Positions 22,435 through 30,953 of a stretch of 64,000 bases of DNA are shown here, one piece after another; the stretch's first letter is position 1, and every line of letters begins with the position of its first letter. The translations under genes were made by a program, and so were the position numbers. Below the pieces are notes generated by a model. It was not told the origin of the DNA. It did no database searches and worked only from the letters and a program-made list of their open reading frames with translations. Source of the DNA: Nocardia stercoris (GTDB taxonomy: Bacteria; Actinomycetota; Actinomycetes; Mycobacteriales; Mycobacteriaceae); contig NZ_RFFH01000006.1 in the NCBI RefSeq assembly GCF_003696265.1, forward strand, positions 62,001 through 126,000. The letters are read 5' to 3'.

Positions 22435-23811
22435 TCAGCCGAGCGCGTGACCGCAGTTCCGGCAGAATCGCTCACCCTCGTGGCGTTCCGTACCGCAATT
22501 GGCGCAGAAGTGCGCGACCTCCGTCAGCGTCGATTCCGGGGCTACCGCCTCCGGTCCACCAACCGGACCCGGCGGCGGCGCCGCGGTCACCCCCGGTTCG
22601 GCCGCCTCATCCGATACCGCTGCCGTGTCGGCCGACGGCGTCGCGATGGTCACCGACTTCCACTGCTCGGCCATCGGCGGTGCGGTCGACGGCGCCCGGC
22701 CGAAGGCACTCGCGGTAGTGGGTTCGCCCGGCTGCGCCGAAGCTCCCGAAGGCGTTCCGGACACCGGCTGCACCGGGCCCGCTACCGGCGGCGGGCCGCC
22801 ACGGCGGCGCAGGAACGATACGGCCGCGGCCAGACCCAGAACCAGTGCGATCCCGGCGCCCAGCAAGTACCACTTCCAATTACTACTGCTACCCGCGGCC
22901 TGCGGCCCGGCGATGTCGACGTTGTGGGACTTCAAGAACGTCACCAGATCGTCGGTGTCGGTGATGAAGTTGAAGTTCGCATCACCGGTGCTCTTCAACA
23001 CGTTCACCCCGACGACATCGCCGTTCTTGTCGACTGTCGGCCCGCCGGACATGCCGCCGCTGAGTTCGGAATTGACCTCCAGCTGCACCACACCGGACGG
23101 CGAGACCTGCTGGCTGGAAATCGTTCCCGTCTTGAAGGACGCTCGGGCGATCTGGCTCTGATCCGCACCGCCCCGCAGCTGCGCCGGGAAACCGATGGAG
23201 GTGATCTGATCGCCCTGCTTCGGCGTGCTCGACGCGATGCTCAGTGCCGGGGTCGGCTTGGACATGTTGGGCAGCTTCAGCAACGCGACGTCACCCTTGT
23301 CCGGCGAGCGGAAGTCGACGACCTGCACGGTGGTCGGGCTCGTGATGGTAGCGCCGTCGACCCCTTGCGGCTGAACGGCTTCCACATTCGAGATGACCGG
23401 GCTGCCCTTCTCCTTACCTTCGACGGTCCACGTGTCGACCGCCTCGTTGTACAAGTTCATGGCGTTCTGGTCGGTCAGGAACTGCTGCAGGACGGCGGTA
23501 CGTCCCACCGCCGGATCCACGCAGTGACCCGCGGTGACCATCTGCGCGGACCCGCTCACGTAGAAGGCGGAACAGGTCGAATACGTGGCGACCGCGTCGG
23601 GGGTCCAGGTGTCGTGGCCGTTGCTGGCGTATTTCGCGGGGATCAGGATGTTCCCGATCCACTGGGTCTCGAGCAGCACGACGGACTTCTCGAGGGCCGC
23701 GTCGTTGACAGCCTGGGCGTGCGTGATCGGTGCGCCGGCGAGCATGGGCCCGACGAGCAGTAGCGCTGCGGCCGCGGAACGGGCCGCTGGGGTGACAAGC
23801 GTGGTCTTCAT
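22435..23811 (-). CDS. Membrane-anchored trypsin-like serine protease with C-terminal zinc ribbon
   Basis: The 458-residue product has a signal peptide (MKTTLVTPAARSAAAALLLV then GPMLAGAPITHAQA). A trypsin-like domain follows (about 38-290) with the triad in VTAGHCVD (His), KGDVALLKL (Asp) and SELSGGMSGGP (Ser). A transmembrane helix at about 305-330 (WYLLGAGIALVLGLAAAVSFL) is followed by RRRGG, so the rest is cytoplasmic: a Pro/Ala-rich linker and a zinc ribbon at the extreme end, CANCGTERHEGERFCRNCG. Extracellular proteolysis is thus joined to an intracellular four-cysteine module. Start ATG 23811. Confidence 0.88.
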   Translation of the reverse strand: MKTTLVTPAARSAAAALLLVGPMLAGAPITHAQAVNDAALEKSVVLLETQWIGNILIPAKYASNGHDTWTPDAVATYSTCSAFYVSGSAQMVTAGHCVDPAVGRTAVLQQFLTDQNAMNLYNEAVDTWTVEGKEKGSPVISNVEAVQPQGVDGATITSPTTVQVVDFRSPDKGDVALLKLPNMSKPTPALSIASSTPKQGDQITSIGFPAQLRGGADQSQIARASFKTGTISSQQVSPSGVVQLEVNSELSGGMSGGPTVDKNGDVVGVNVLKSTGDANFNFITDTDDLVTFLKSHNVDIAGPQAAGSSSNWKWYLLGAGIALVLGLAAAVSFLRRRGGPPPVAGPVQPVSGTPSGASAQPGEPTTASAFGRAPSTAPPMAEQWKSVTIATPSADTAAVSDEAAEPGVTAAPPPGPVGGPEAVAPESTLTEVAHFCANCGTERHEGERFCRNCGHALG

Positions 23812-24268
23812 GGGAGTTCCTCGCCTCGGATGCGCGGGCAGGACAACGCCGCATACCCACGCTGTGAGTACCTACGGATCGAATGCGCCGGACCTCCTTC
23901 CGCCGAACAGAAGGTGGCTGCTCCGAAGGGACACAGAGCCGGGGAGTTGCGGCGCCGGGCCGGTCGGGCCGGCACCACCTCGGGTATCCGGATCGGCGCC
24001 GAACGCAGCTGCAGCGGTTCGAATATCGAGAACCGCCGGCTCACCCTCCCGGCCGATGACCGATCCCGCCGGCCGCGGAAGCACGCTGCGCACGGGACCT
24101 CCTGGAAGCCTGTCCGCCCTCCCCGTTCAGCCCGCTTACCAGATCAGTATGATCTCCGGCCCGGCTCTCCGGAACTCCCGTGCGCAACCGAGATCATCCG
24201 GCGACCGGAGCGCAGCGCAGCGGTGACGGCACCACATCCGGCGGGCGCGGGCGCTGATGCCCGCTACA
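23812..24268. other. Intergenic region between the protease gene and the small gene after purE
   Basis: About 457 bp with no supported gene on either strand. It must hold the protease promoter. The only distinct element is AGATCA-GTA-TGATCT (24141-24155), a 15-bp dyad of unknown use; GCGGGC-GCTGAT-GCCCGC near 24247-24264 could be a weak terminator for the purK-purE transcript. Confidence 0.45.
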
Positions 24269-24475
24269 TCAGGAGTAGAAGTTCTGTCCCCACTCCTGCG
24301 GGCCGACGGTGAACCGTTCCGGGTGCTCGCGGCGCAGCAGCTGATATCGCTCGCTCACCGCGTCGATCCCCTGGTGGATCGAATATCCGTAGGCGTCGCG
24401 CAACGCCTTGATCGCCGCGACGACTCGGCCGGCGTAGATGTCCTCGTCGCCCGGCTCGGATGCGATGTCAGCCAA
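24269..24475 (-). CDS. Small conserved-looking protein translationally coupled to purE
   Basis: A 68-residue frame starting at TTG 24475 inside the end of purE and overlapping its stop by eight bases (TTGGCTGA). The product, MADIASEPGDEDIYAGRVVA through DAYGYSIHQGIDAVSERYQL to VGPQEWGQNFYS, is a balanced soluble sequence with the mix of charged and aromatic residues of a real protein, unlike shadow frames here. No other start codon is available and there is no ribosome binding site, so coupling with purE would be needed. The family is not recognised. Confidence 0.55.
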   Translation of the reverse strand: MADIASEPGDEDIYAGRVVAAIKALRDAYGYSIHQGIDAVSERYQLLRREHPERFTVGPQEWGQNFYS

Positions 24476-24980
24476 GGAGTTTCGTGCGCAGAGCGTCGTC
24501 CTTCGCCAGCACCAGCTGCTCCAGGTTCGCCTGGAACTCCACCATGCGGGTGCGCAGCGCCGGGTCGGACGCGGCGAGAATGCGGACCGCGAGCAGGCCG
24601 GCGTTGTGGGCGCCGCCGATCGACACGGTGGCGACCGGGACACCGGCCGGCATCTGGACGATGGACAGCAGGGAATCCATGCCGTCGAGGTGCTTGAGCG
24701 GGACCGGGACGCCGATGACCGGCAGCGGGGTCGCGGAGGCGACCATGCCGGGCAGGTGAGCGGCACCGCCGGCGCCGGCGATGATCACCTTGATGCCGCG
24801 GCCGGCAGCCGACTTCGCGTAGTCGAGCATGCGCTGCGGGGTGCGGTGGGCGGAGACCACACCCACCTCGAACGGGATGTCGAACTCGCCGAGCGCGGTG
24901 GCGGCGGATTCCATTGTGGGCCAGTCGGAGTCACTGCCCATGATCAGGCCGACCAGCGGTCCGGACACATTCTCAGCCAT
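24468..24980 (-). CDS. purE: N5-carboxyaminoimidazole ribonucleotide mutase
   Basis: The 170-residue product shows the PurE class I signature: VGLIMGSDSDWPTMESAA near the N-terminus, VVSAHRTPQRML (catalytic His), IIAGAGGAAHLPGM and ATVSIGGAHNAGLLAVRIL. It moves the carboxylate of N5-CAIR to carbon 4 in purine synthesis. The ATG at 24980 overlaps the end of purK by eight bases (ATGGCTGA), so translation is coupled. Confidence 0.95.
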   Translation of the reverse strand: MAENVSGPLVGLIMGSDSDWPTMESAATALGEFDIPFEVGVVSAHRTPQRMLDYAKSAAGRGIKVIIAGAGGAAHLPGMVASATPLPVIGVPVPLKHLDGMDSLLSIVQMPAGVPVATVSIGGAHNAGLLAVRILAASDPALRTRMVEFQANLEQLVLAKDDALRTKLLG

Positions 24981-26148
24981 GATGCGGATCCCATCCGTCG
25001 GTCCATTCGGCGTGCGACATCCAGTGCGCCGCACGCTCGGCCTTCTCCCGTACCACGGCGACATCGTCACCGAGGATGTTGATGTGCCCGATCTTGCGAT
25101 CCGGCCGCTCACCCTTGCCGTAGAGGTGCACCTTCGCCTCCGGCATCCGGGCCAGCAGATGGTGCAGCCGCTCGTCCATCGACATCTCGGGCGCCTGCGC
25201 GGCACCGAGAATGTTCGCCATCACCGTCACCGGCGCCAGCGGGCGGGTGTCACCGAGCGGGTAGTCCAGCACCGCGCGCAGATGCTGCTCGAACTGGCCG
25301 GTCACCGCGCCGTCCATACCCCAGTGCCCGGAATTGTGCGGGCGCATCGCCAGCTCGTTGACCAGCAGCTCGCCGTCGGTGGTCTCGAACAGTTCCACCG
25401 CCATCGCACCGGTCACCCCGAGTTCGGCGGCCAGCCGCAACGCCAGCGCCTCGGCCTGGGTGGCGAGCTTGTCGGGCAGGTCCGGCGCGGGCGCGATCAC
25501 GACCGCGCACTGGCCGTGCCGCTGCACGGTCTCCACCACCGGCCAGGCCGCGGCCTGCCCGTACGGCGAGCGGGCCACCATAGCCGACAGTTCCCGGCGC
25601 AGGTCCACCTTCTGTTCGGCCATGAGCGTGGCACCGTGCGCGAGCTGGTCGGCGACGATCCGCTCGACCTCGGCGGCGTCGTCGATCATCCACACGCCGC
25701 GCCCGTCGTAGCCGCCGCGCACGGCCTTCAGCACCAGCGGCCAACCGTGCGCGTCACCGAAAGCGACCGCGTCGGCGACGGACTCGACCGCGGTGAACGG
25801 CGGCTCGGGCACATTCAGCTCGGCCAGTTTGGTCCGCATCACCAGCTTGTCCTGCGCGTAGATCAGCGCGGACGGCGGCGGCTGCACGTTGACACCCTCG
25901 GCGACCAGCGCGCGCAGATGCTCGGTCGGCACACCCTCGTGGTCGAAGGTCAGCGCGTGGGATCCGACCGCGGCCTTACGCAGCGCGGCGAGATCGGTGT
26001 GCGAGCCGAGCACCACCTCGGGTGTGACCTGGGCGGCCGGGTCCTCGGGCCGCTCCGCGAGCACCCGGAGTCGCTGCCCGAGCGCCACGGCGGCCTGATG
26101 CGTCATGCGCGCCAGCTGCCCGCCACCAACCATGGTCACCGTCGGCAT
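24973..26148 (-). CDS. purK: N5-carboxyaminoimidazole ribonucleotide synthase
   Basis: The 391-residue product is an ATP-grasp ligase: VTMVGGGQLARMTHQAAVALG at the N-terminus, WPLVLKAVRGGYDGRGVWMI in the ATP-grasp core, VELFETTDGELLVNELAMRPHNSGHW near the active site. It makes N5-CAIR from AIR, bicarbonate and ATP, the substrate of PurE. ATG 26148 is taken because the conserved domain starts four codons later; GTG 26178 is possible. No strong ribosome binding site is seen before either. The gene is divergent from the GtrA gene, as Rv3276c/Rv3277 are. Confidence 0.95.
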   Translation of the reverse strand: MPTVTMVGGGQLARMTHQAAVALGQRLRVLAERPEDPAAQVTPEVVLGSHTDLAALRKAAVGSHALTFDHEGVPTEHLRALVAEGVNVQPPPSALIYAQDKLVMRTKLAELNVPEPPFTAVESVADAVAFGDAHGWPLVLKAVRGGYDGRGVWMIDDAAEVERIVADQLAHGATLMAEQKVDLRRELSAMVARSPYGQAAAWPVVETVQRHGQCAVVIAPAPDLPDKLATQAEALALRLAAELGVTGAMAVELFETTDGELLVNELAMRPHNSGHWGMDGAVTGQFEQHLRAVLDYPLGDTRPLAPVTVMANILGAAQAPEMSMDERLHHLLARMPEAKVHLYGKGERPDRKIGHINILGDDVAVVREKAERAAHWMSHAEWTDGWDPHHG

Positions 26149-26386
26149 GGCGTACGAATCGAAAGAACGTGCCCTCACGTTCGACTATGGTGTCATCCCC
26201 GCCGCGCGGGTCCGGAGCCAGGGCATCATTGCCGCATTCACGCGTCGTCTCCCGGGCCGTCGCGCCGCGTTCACCGGCGCGTCCGGGCCCGGAAATACCG
26301 CCCGAACTGTGCGTTTCCCCACCGCACAGCCATCCGGTGTCGGGGTTCTCAGATGTTTGCCACAATGAGCAATTACACTCGCGCGA

Positions 26387-26953
26387 GTGTCATTTCTCGA
26401 CGACGTGGTCAACGTCCTTCCCAGATCGCTGCGGGACATGGCGTACCGCCACCGCGAGCTGATCAAGTTCGCAATCGTCGGTGCGACCACGTTCGTGATC
26501 GACAGCGGCATTTTCTACGGCCTGAAATTGACGGTCCTCAGCGAGAAGCCGATCACTGCGAAGATCATTTCCGGTGTGGTCGCGGTCATCGCGTCCTACG
26601 TGCTCAACCGCGAGTGGTCGTTCAAGGGCCGCGGCGGCCGCGAACGCCACCACGAAGCACTGCTGTTCTTCGTGGTCAGCGGCATCGGCGTGCTGCTGAG
26701 CAACCTGCCGCTGTGGGTGTCGCGGTACATGCTGCACCTGCAGGTGCCCCACGTCAGCCTGACCGCCGAGAACATCGCCGACTTCGTCAGCGCGTTCATC
26801 ATCGGAAATATCCTGCAGATGATCTTCCGATTCTGGTCGATGAAGCGCTGGGTCTTCCCCGACGAAATCGACGCGCTGGTCGAGGAATTCGAAGACCTCT
26901 ACGAAGAAGAGCACAACGCGGGGCACACCGGCCGAGTCGCGCAGGCCGACTGA
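26387..26953 (+). CDS. GtrA-family membrane protein (Rv3277-like)
   Basis: The 188-residue product begins with a soluble stretch and the GtrA start RELIKFAIVGATTFVIDSGIFY. Four membrane helices follow, with SYVLNREWSFKG after the second and NILQMIFRFWSMKRWVF at the last. The C-terminal tail is acidic (VEEFEDLYEEEHN). GtrA proteins move lipid-linked sugars or help cell-wall polysaccharide synthesis. Start GTG 26387. Divergent from purK. Confidence 0.88.
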   Translation: MSFLDDVVNVLPRSLRDMAYRHRELIKFAIVGATTFVIDSGIFYGLKLTVLSEKPITAKIISGVVAVIASYVLNREWSFKGRGGRERHHEALLFFVVSGIGVLLSNLPLWVSRYMLHLQVPHVSLTAENIADFVSAFIIGNILQMIFRFWSMKRWVFPDEIDALVEEFEDLYEEEHNAGHTGRVAQAD

Positions 26954-26954
26954 A

Positions 26955-28262
26955 TCAGCGCGGTTCACCGACCGCGGCCGGCAACGGCCGGGCGGTCACC
27001 TTTCCCAGGAAGATCGCGAACAACGCGGGCCGGCGTCTGTGCAGTTCCAGGCGCCCGCCGTCGGCCTCGACCAGCGCCCGCGCCAGCGCCAGCCCCACAC
27101 CCGTCGAACCGGCGGCCGAGAACCCGCGATCGAAGATGTGCGGCGCCAGCTCGTCGCTGACCCCCTCGCCCTCGTCGGCGACCTCCACACACACCAGCGG
27201 CTCCCGATCCCGGCCGCCGTACACCGTGCGCACCGACACCGTGCAGTCACCGTCACCGTGCTGCAGGGCGTTGTCGACCAGCACCGCCACCGCCTCCCGC
27301 AGCCGCGACCCGGTCACAGGCGCGCGCAGCATCGGATCCCCGGACAGGATCAGCTTGCGGCCGGCATCGGTGAACGGGTGCCGCCACTCCCCGACCACGC
27401 CGCGCAGTTCGTCGATCACCGCGACCGGGTCCCGGTCGGCGGTGCCGTCGTCGCGGGAAGCCCGGACCAGCTCGTCCATCGCGTCGGTGAGCCGGTCGAC
27501 CTGCTCCATCGCCTCCTCCGCCTCGTGGACGACGTCCGGGTCGCTGTGCGCGGACAGTTCGTCCAGGCGCAGGCGCACCGCGGTCAACCGGCTACGCAGC
27601 TGATGCGACACATCGGCGACCAGCGCGTGCTCGCGCTGCAGCCGGCTCGCGATCTCGAGTGACGCGGAATCCAGCACATCGGACACCCGATCGAGTTCGG
27701 AGATGCCGTGCCGACCCGGTTCCACCCGGAAGTCGCCCATCGCCAGCCGGGCCGCCCGATCCGCCACCTCCCGCAGCGGGTCCGCGACCCGGCGAGCGGT
27801 CACCATGGCCACCCCGGCACCGGCCGCCAGCGATGCGAGCGCCACCAGCGCCACCGCGCCCACCGCCCGCTCCTGCAACTGATGCATCGCCCCCGACGGC
27901 ACCTCCAGCCGCAGCGACCCCGAGGTACCCATCGACAGCGATTCGACCACCGGGTTGCGCACCTGCGCGACCCCGACATCGATGCGGGACGCCGCGTCCT
28001 CCGGCGTCGGATACACGATGGTCAGCCGGCCACCGGCCGGGATCAGCGGCCGCACGGGCAGCAGGTCGAGGCTGCCGTGCACCAGGCCGTCGTCGCGCTC
28101 CTGCGCCTGGATCTCCCCCGACATCCGGTCCAGTCGGCTGCGCAGATCACCGCGGGTGGTGTCGGCCACCCACTGCCAGGCCGTGAACGCCAGCGGGATG
28201 CCCAGCACCACAGTGGTGAAGGTCAGCGCGACCAGCATCGACAGCAACAACCGTCGCCGCAC
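26955..28262 (-). CDS. Two-component sensor histidine kinase
   Basis: The 435-residue product has an N-terminal membrane helix (about 5-28), an extracytoplasmic sensor of about 100 residues and a second helix (about 133-155). A HAMP linker leads to an H-box ADVSHQLRSRLTAVRLRLDEL, an N-box AVLVDNALQHG and G-boxes DEGEGVSDELAPHIFDRGF and TGVGLALARALVEADGG. It phosphorylates the response regulator encoded 6 bp upstream. The Q-L-R sequence after the phospho-His replaces the common E/D-L-R form. The signal is unknown. Convergent with the GtrA gene, one base apart. Confidence 0.92.
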   Translation of the reverse strand: MRRRLLLSMLVALTFTTVVLGIPLAFTAWQWVADTTRGDLRSRLDRMSGEIQAQERDDGLVHGSLDLLPVRPLIPAGGRLTIVYPTPEDAASRIDVGVAQVRNPVVESLSMGTSGSLRLEVPSGAMHQLQERAVGAVALVALASLAAGAGVAMVTARRVADPLREVADRAARLAMGDFRVEPGRHGISELDRVSDVLDSASLEIASRLQREHALVADVSHQLRSRLTAVRLRLDELSAHSDPDVVHEAEEAMEQVDRLTDAMDELVRASRDDGTADRDPVAVIDELRGVVGEWRHPFTDAGRKLILSGDPMLRAPVTGSRLREAVAVLVDNALQHGDGDCTVSVRTVYGGRDREPLVCVEVADEGEGVSDELAPHIFDRGFSAAGSTGVGLALARALVEADGGRLELHRRRPALFAIFLGKVTARPLPAAVGEPR

Positions 28263-28268
28263 GCCGCG

Positions 28269-28946
28269 TCAATCCGTGTTGAAGCGGAATCCGACACCGC
28301 GCACGGTGACGATCCGCCGCTCGGCTACCGGGCCCTCGTCGCCGATCTTGCGCCGCAACCAGGACATGTGCATGTCCAGCGTCTTGGAGCCGCGCAGGTC
28401 GGCGTCGCCCCAGACCTCGCGCAGGATGGTCTCGCGCGACACCACCTGCCCGGCCCGGTCGATCAGGACCTTGAGCAGCTCGTACTCCTTGTTGGCCAGG
28501 TTCACCTCGTGGCCGTTGACCATCACCCGGCGCGCCTGCGGTTCCAGCCGGACACCGCCGAATTCGACTGCCTCGTCCCCGATTCCGCTGCGCCGCAACA
28601 GGGCTCGCACCCGGGCCAGCAATTCGGCCAGCCGGAACGGCTTTCCGACATAATCGTCGGCACCGGCATCGAGACCGACGACGAAATCGACCTCGTCGGT
28701 GCGGGCGGTGAGCATCAGTACCGCCAGGTCGGCCCCGCTGGCCCGGACCTGGCGACAGACTTCCAACCCATCCATGCCGGGCAGCCCGAGGTCGAGGATC
28801 AGCAGATCGTGTTCGCCCTGCAGGGCCCGCTGCAACACAGCAGGCCCGAAGCTCTCCACGGTTACCGAATATCCCTCGCGCCCAAGGGCTCGCGACAGCG
28901 GGGCGGCGATGGCCTCGTCATCTTCGGCGAGCAGTACGGCGGTCAC
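28269..28946 (-). CDS. OmpR/PhoB-family response regulator
   Basis: The 225-residue product has a receiver domain with the acidic pair in LLAEDDEAIAA, the phosphoacceptor Asp52 in LLILDLGLPG and Lys in DYVGKPFRL. The C-terminal winged helix has EYELLKVLIDRAGQVVSRETIL and RIVTVRGVGFRF. First gene of a two-gene unit with the histidine kinase (6-bp gap). Targets unknown. Confidence 0.94.
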   Translation of the reverse strand: MTAVLLAEDDEAIAAPLSRALGREGYSVTVESFGPAVLQRALQGEHDLLILDLGLPGMDGLEVCRQVRASGADLAVLMLTARTDEVDFVVGLDAGADDYVGKPFRLAELLARVRALLRRSGIGDEAVEFGGVRLEPQARRVMVNGHEVNLANKEYELLKVLIDRAGQVVSRETILREVWGDADLRGSKTLDMHMSWLRRKIGDEGPVAERRIVTVRGVGFRFNTD

Positions 28947-28955
28947 GGATTCAGG

Positions 28956-29567
28956 TTAACGGCCACGGTCGGGCCGATGACCCGGTTGGAGGTCCAATGG
29001 CTGTGTGTAAGTTTTCGTGTCGTGCTGCGGCGGCTGCGGCGCGGGTTGATCTCGGTCGAACCGCGGGTCGTAACGTTCGCGGTCGAAGACCTCGTGATAA
29101 AGGAGCGCGTGCACCTTCTGCACGTCGGGGATGTCGTCGTATTCCAGCGGATCACCCGACGCCGCGTCGATGATCAGCGTGCCGGTCCCCAGCATCCGAT
29201 CGAGCAGACCGTGCCGGAACTGCACACTCGAGATGCGGCTCATCGGGATATCGATGCCGGTGTGGGTCAACAGGCCCTCACGGACCAGCACCCGCCGATC
29301 GGTGATGATGAAATGCGTACTCTTCCAGCGCAACAGTGGATGCGCGCACCGCAGGATCAGCGCGGCCAGCCAGATCACCGCGATCGCGATCAGCGCCACC
29401 TCGCGGCCCACGCCGGAGGTGTGCGGATAAGCCTCCCCGCCGGCGAAACCCGCTACCACAGTGGCCAGCACGAAAGTCACGCCGGGCCAGAACAGCATCT
29501 TCCAGTGCGGGTGACGATGCAGCAGCAACTGCTCTTCGGGTGCGAGCAGTTCCTCCGGATATCCCAT
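28956..29567 (-). CDS. PH-domain (bPH2/YdbT-like) membrane protein, Rv3278c-like
   Basis: The 203-residue product begins MGYPEELLAPEEQLLLHRHPHWKMLFWP, has two membrane helices (about 28-48 and 62-80) and a bacterial PH domain (about 88-160) with FIITDRRVLVREGLLTHTGIDIPMSRISSVQ and GTLIIDAASGDPLEYDDIPDVQKVHALLY. A Pro/Gln-rich tail follows. Position between the purEK locus and birA matches Rv3278c. ATG 29567 is chosen from the conserved MGYPEELL. Function not established. Confidence 0.86.
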   Translation of the reverse strand: MGYPEELLAPEEQLLLHRHPHWKMLFWPGVTFVLATVVAGFAGGEAYPHTSGVGREVALIAIAVIWLAALILRCAHPLLRWKSTHFIITDRRVLVREGLLTHTGIDIPMSRISSVQFRHGLLDRMLGTGTLIIDAASGDPLEYDDIPDVQKVHALLYHEVFDRERYDPRFDRDQPAPQPPQHDTKTYTQPLDLQPGHRPDRGR

Positions 29568-29661
29568 GTGCCGCAGACTACCTGCCGAAGGTGACGATTC
29601 GGCACCGTCGAACCCATTCCCCACCACCCGAACCGAATTCGCGGTCGGTGGCCGAATGCGG

Positions 29662-30471
29662 CTAGTACTGGCCGTGCAGGTGCGTTACGTCACCGGCCGA
29701 TACCGGGCGGCCGCCGATCAGCAGGCGGCCGTGGGCGTCGATGTCTTCGGCGGCGCCGGTCAGGGTCTGTCCGCCGGGAAGTTCGGCGCGTACCTCCACC
29801 CCGAGCGTGCTGCAGCGGGCACGGTAGTCACCGATCAGGCTCGCCACCGACCAGCCCGCCGCCGACCACTGTGTGTACCGGCGCGCGAATTCGGTCAGCA
29901 CCAACCGCAGCAGCTCGGTGCGGTCCACGTCCGGGGCGCCCGCCAGCGCCAGCGAGGTGGCGTGCGGCACCGGCAGTTCGTCCTGCGTCAGGCTCACGTT
30001 GAGGCCGATCCCGACCACCACGGTGGGGCCGTCCGGGCCGGCGCTCACCTCGGCGAGAATGCCGGCCACCTTGCGGCCGGCGATGAGAACGTCGTTGGGC
30101 CACTTGAGATTCGCGTCCAGACCGGTGACGGCACGGACCGCGTCGACCACCGCGACACCGGTCAGCAGCGGCAGCCAGCCCATCGCCTCGGGCGCGATAC
30201 CGCGCGGGCGCACCGAGATCGAGAGCGCCAGCTGCGCCCGGGGCGGGCTCACCCAGACCCGGTCGTGCCGACCCCGGCCACGATCCTGGCTCTCGGCCAC
30301 CAGGACCCGGCCGTGGGCACCGGTGTCGGCGGCCTTCGCCAGCAGGTCAGCGTTGGTCGACCCGGTCGAATCGACCACATCTAGTTCGGAATAGAACGAC
30401 AACCGCGGGTCTTCGGCGACCGCGCGCCGCAGCAGCTGGGTATCGAGCGGGGGCCTGTTCACCTCCGGCAC
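29662..30471 (-). CDS. birA: Biotin-[acetyl-CoA-carboxylase] ligase
   Basis: The 269-residue product has the biotin ligase core: VDSTGSTNADLLAKA, AESQDRGRGRHDRVWVSPP (biotinyl-AMP loop) and LKWPNDVLIAGRKVAGIL. It lacks the N-terminal DNA-binding domain, so it is a monofunctional ligase. It attaches biotin to AccA3, whose acceptor Lys is encoded at 38506-38508. GTG 30471 is used; GTG 30462 is also possible. Confidence 0.93.
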   Translation of the reverse strand: MPEVNRPPLDTQLLRRAVAEDPRLSFYSELDVVDSTGSTNADLLAKAADTGAHGRVLVAESQDRGRGRHDRVWVSPPRAQLALSISVRPRGIAPEAMGWLPLLTGVAVVDAVRAVTGLDANLKWPNDVLIAGRKVAGILAEVSAGPDGPTVVVGIGLNVSLTQDELPVPHATSLALAGAPDVDRTELLRLVLTEFARRYTQWSAAGWSVASLIGDYRARCSTLGVEVRAELPGGQTLTGAAEDIDAHGRLLIGGRPVSAGDVTHLHGQY

Positions 30472-30501
30472 GTTACCCGCGCCGCCGGGGACGGGACTGG
30501 A

Positions 30502-30532
30502 ACGGGGCGGGCGAATCGCTCGCCCGCCCCGT
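30502..30532 (-). terminator. Strong hairpin terminator after the 55-residue gene
   Basis: ACGGGGCGGGCGA and TCGCCCGCCCCGT form a perfect 13-bp stem around ATCGC, 36 bp after the stop of the small gene. A second hairpin (CGGCTGACC/GGTCAGCCG, 30552-30574) overlaps the stop codon. Neither has a T-run. Confidence 0.6.
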
Positions 30533-30567
30533 CGCCGCCGATCCGGTACGTCGGCTGACCGGCGCGG

Positions 30568-30735
30568 TCAGCCGATCAGCTCGTAGCCGTCCGCCGGATT
30601 ACCGTCCGCGTCGGCGCGATCGCATTCGGCGGCGAACTCCGCCTCGGTGATCGTCGGCCGCGGTTCGGTGACCGGCCGGTGGTGAAAGGTCGCGGCAGCC
30701 GCTCGTTCGGCGACATGCCTGCTCCACTCGAACAT
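30568..30735 (-). CDS. 55-residue hypothetical protein
   Basis: A small gene with good signals: AGGGGG ends seven bases before the ATG at 30735. The product begins MFEWSRHVAERAAAATFHHR, continues PVTEPRPTITEAEFAAECDR and ends ADADGNPADGYELIG. It is soluble and acidic at the C-terminus. A strong hairpin follows. Upstream on the same strand is a 17-codon frame with its own ribosome binding site. The family is not recognised; the small size and sharp change of composition at the PVTEPRP segment leave room for a peptide precursor, but no maturation enzymes are nearby. Confidence 0.6.
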   Translation of the reverse strand: MFEWSRHVAERAAAATFHHRPVTEPRPTITEAEFAAECDRADADGNPADGYELIG

Positions 30736-30821
30736 GATGAAACCCCCTGGTTCGGACCGTCGTGGCCGATCGATTGCCCAGGTACCTCGGACCGCGGCCG
30801 CGGGTGCGGCCTACAGCCCGG

Positions 30822-30875
30822 TCACGCTCCGGGCGTCGAAATATGAACGCGTAGAACGGATTCCGAATACCACAT
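30822..30875 (-). CDS. 17-residue upstream reading frame
   Basis: ATG 30875 is preceded by GGGGAGG at six bases, a strong ribosome binding site. The product is MWYSESVLRVHISTPGA. A TAGGCT (-10-like, TANNNT) lies about 40 bases upstream on the minus strand. It ends 86 bp before the 55-residue gene. It may be a leader peptide or a short protein in its own right. Confidence 0.4.
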   Translation of the reverse strand: MWYSESVLRVHISTPGA

Positions 30876-30953
30876 GCGAACCTCCCCTGTATCGATGTGA
30901 CACTTCGAGCCTAGACGGCGCGCATCGAGAGGGAAAACGAATTTCCTTGGGGC

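Noticed and set aside
21610..23763. 717-codon plus-strand frame
   Set aside because: It is antisense to the TetR and protease genes and is low-complexity His/Arg/Pro sequence.
24829..27603. 924-codon plus-strand frame
   Set aside because: Antisense to purE, purK and the histidine kinase; no domain recognised.
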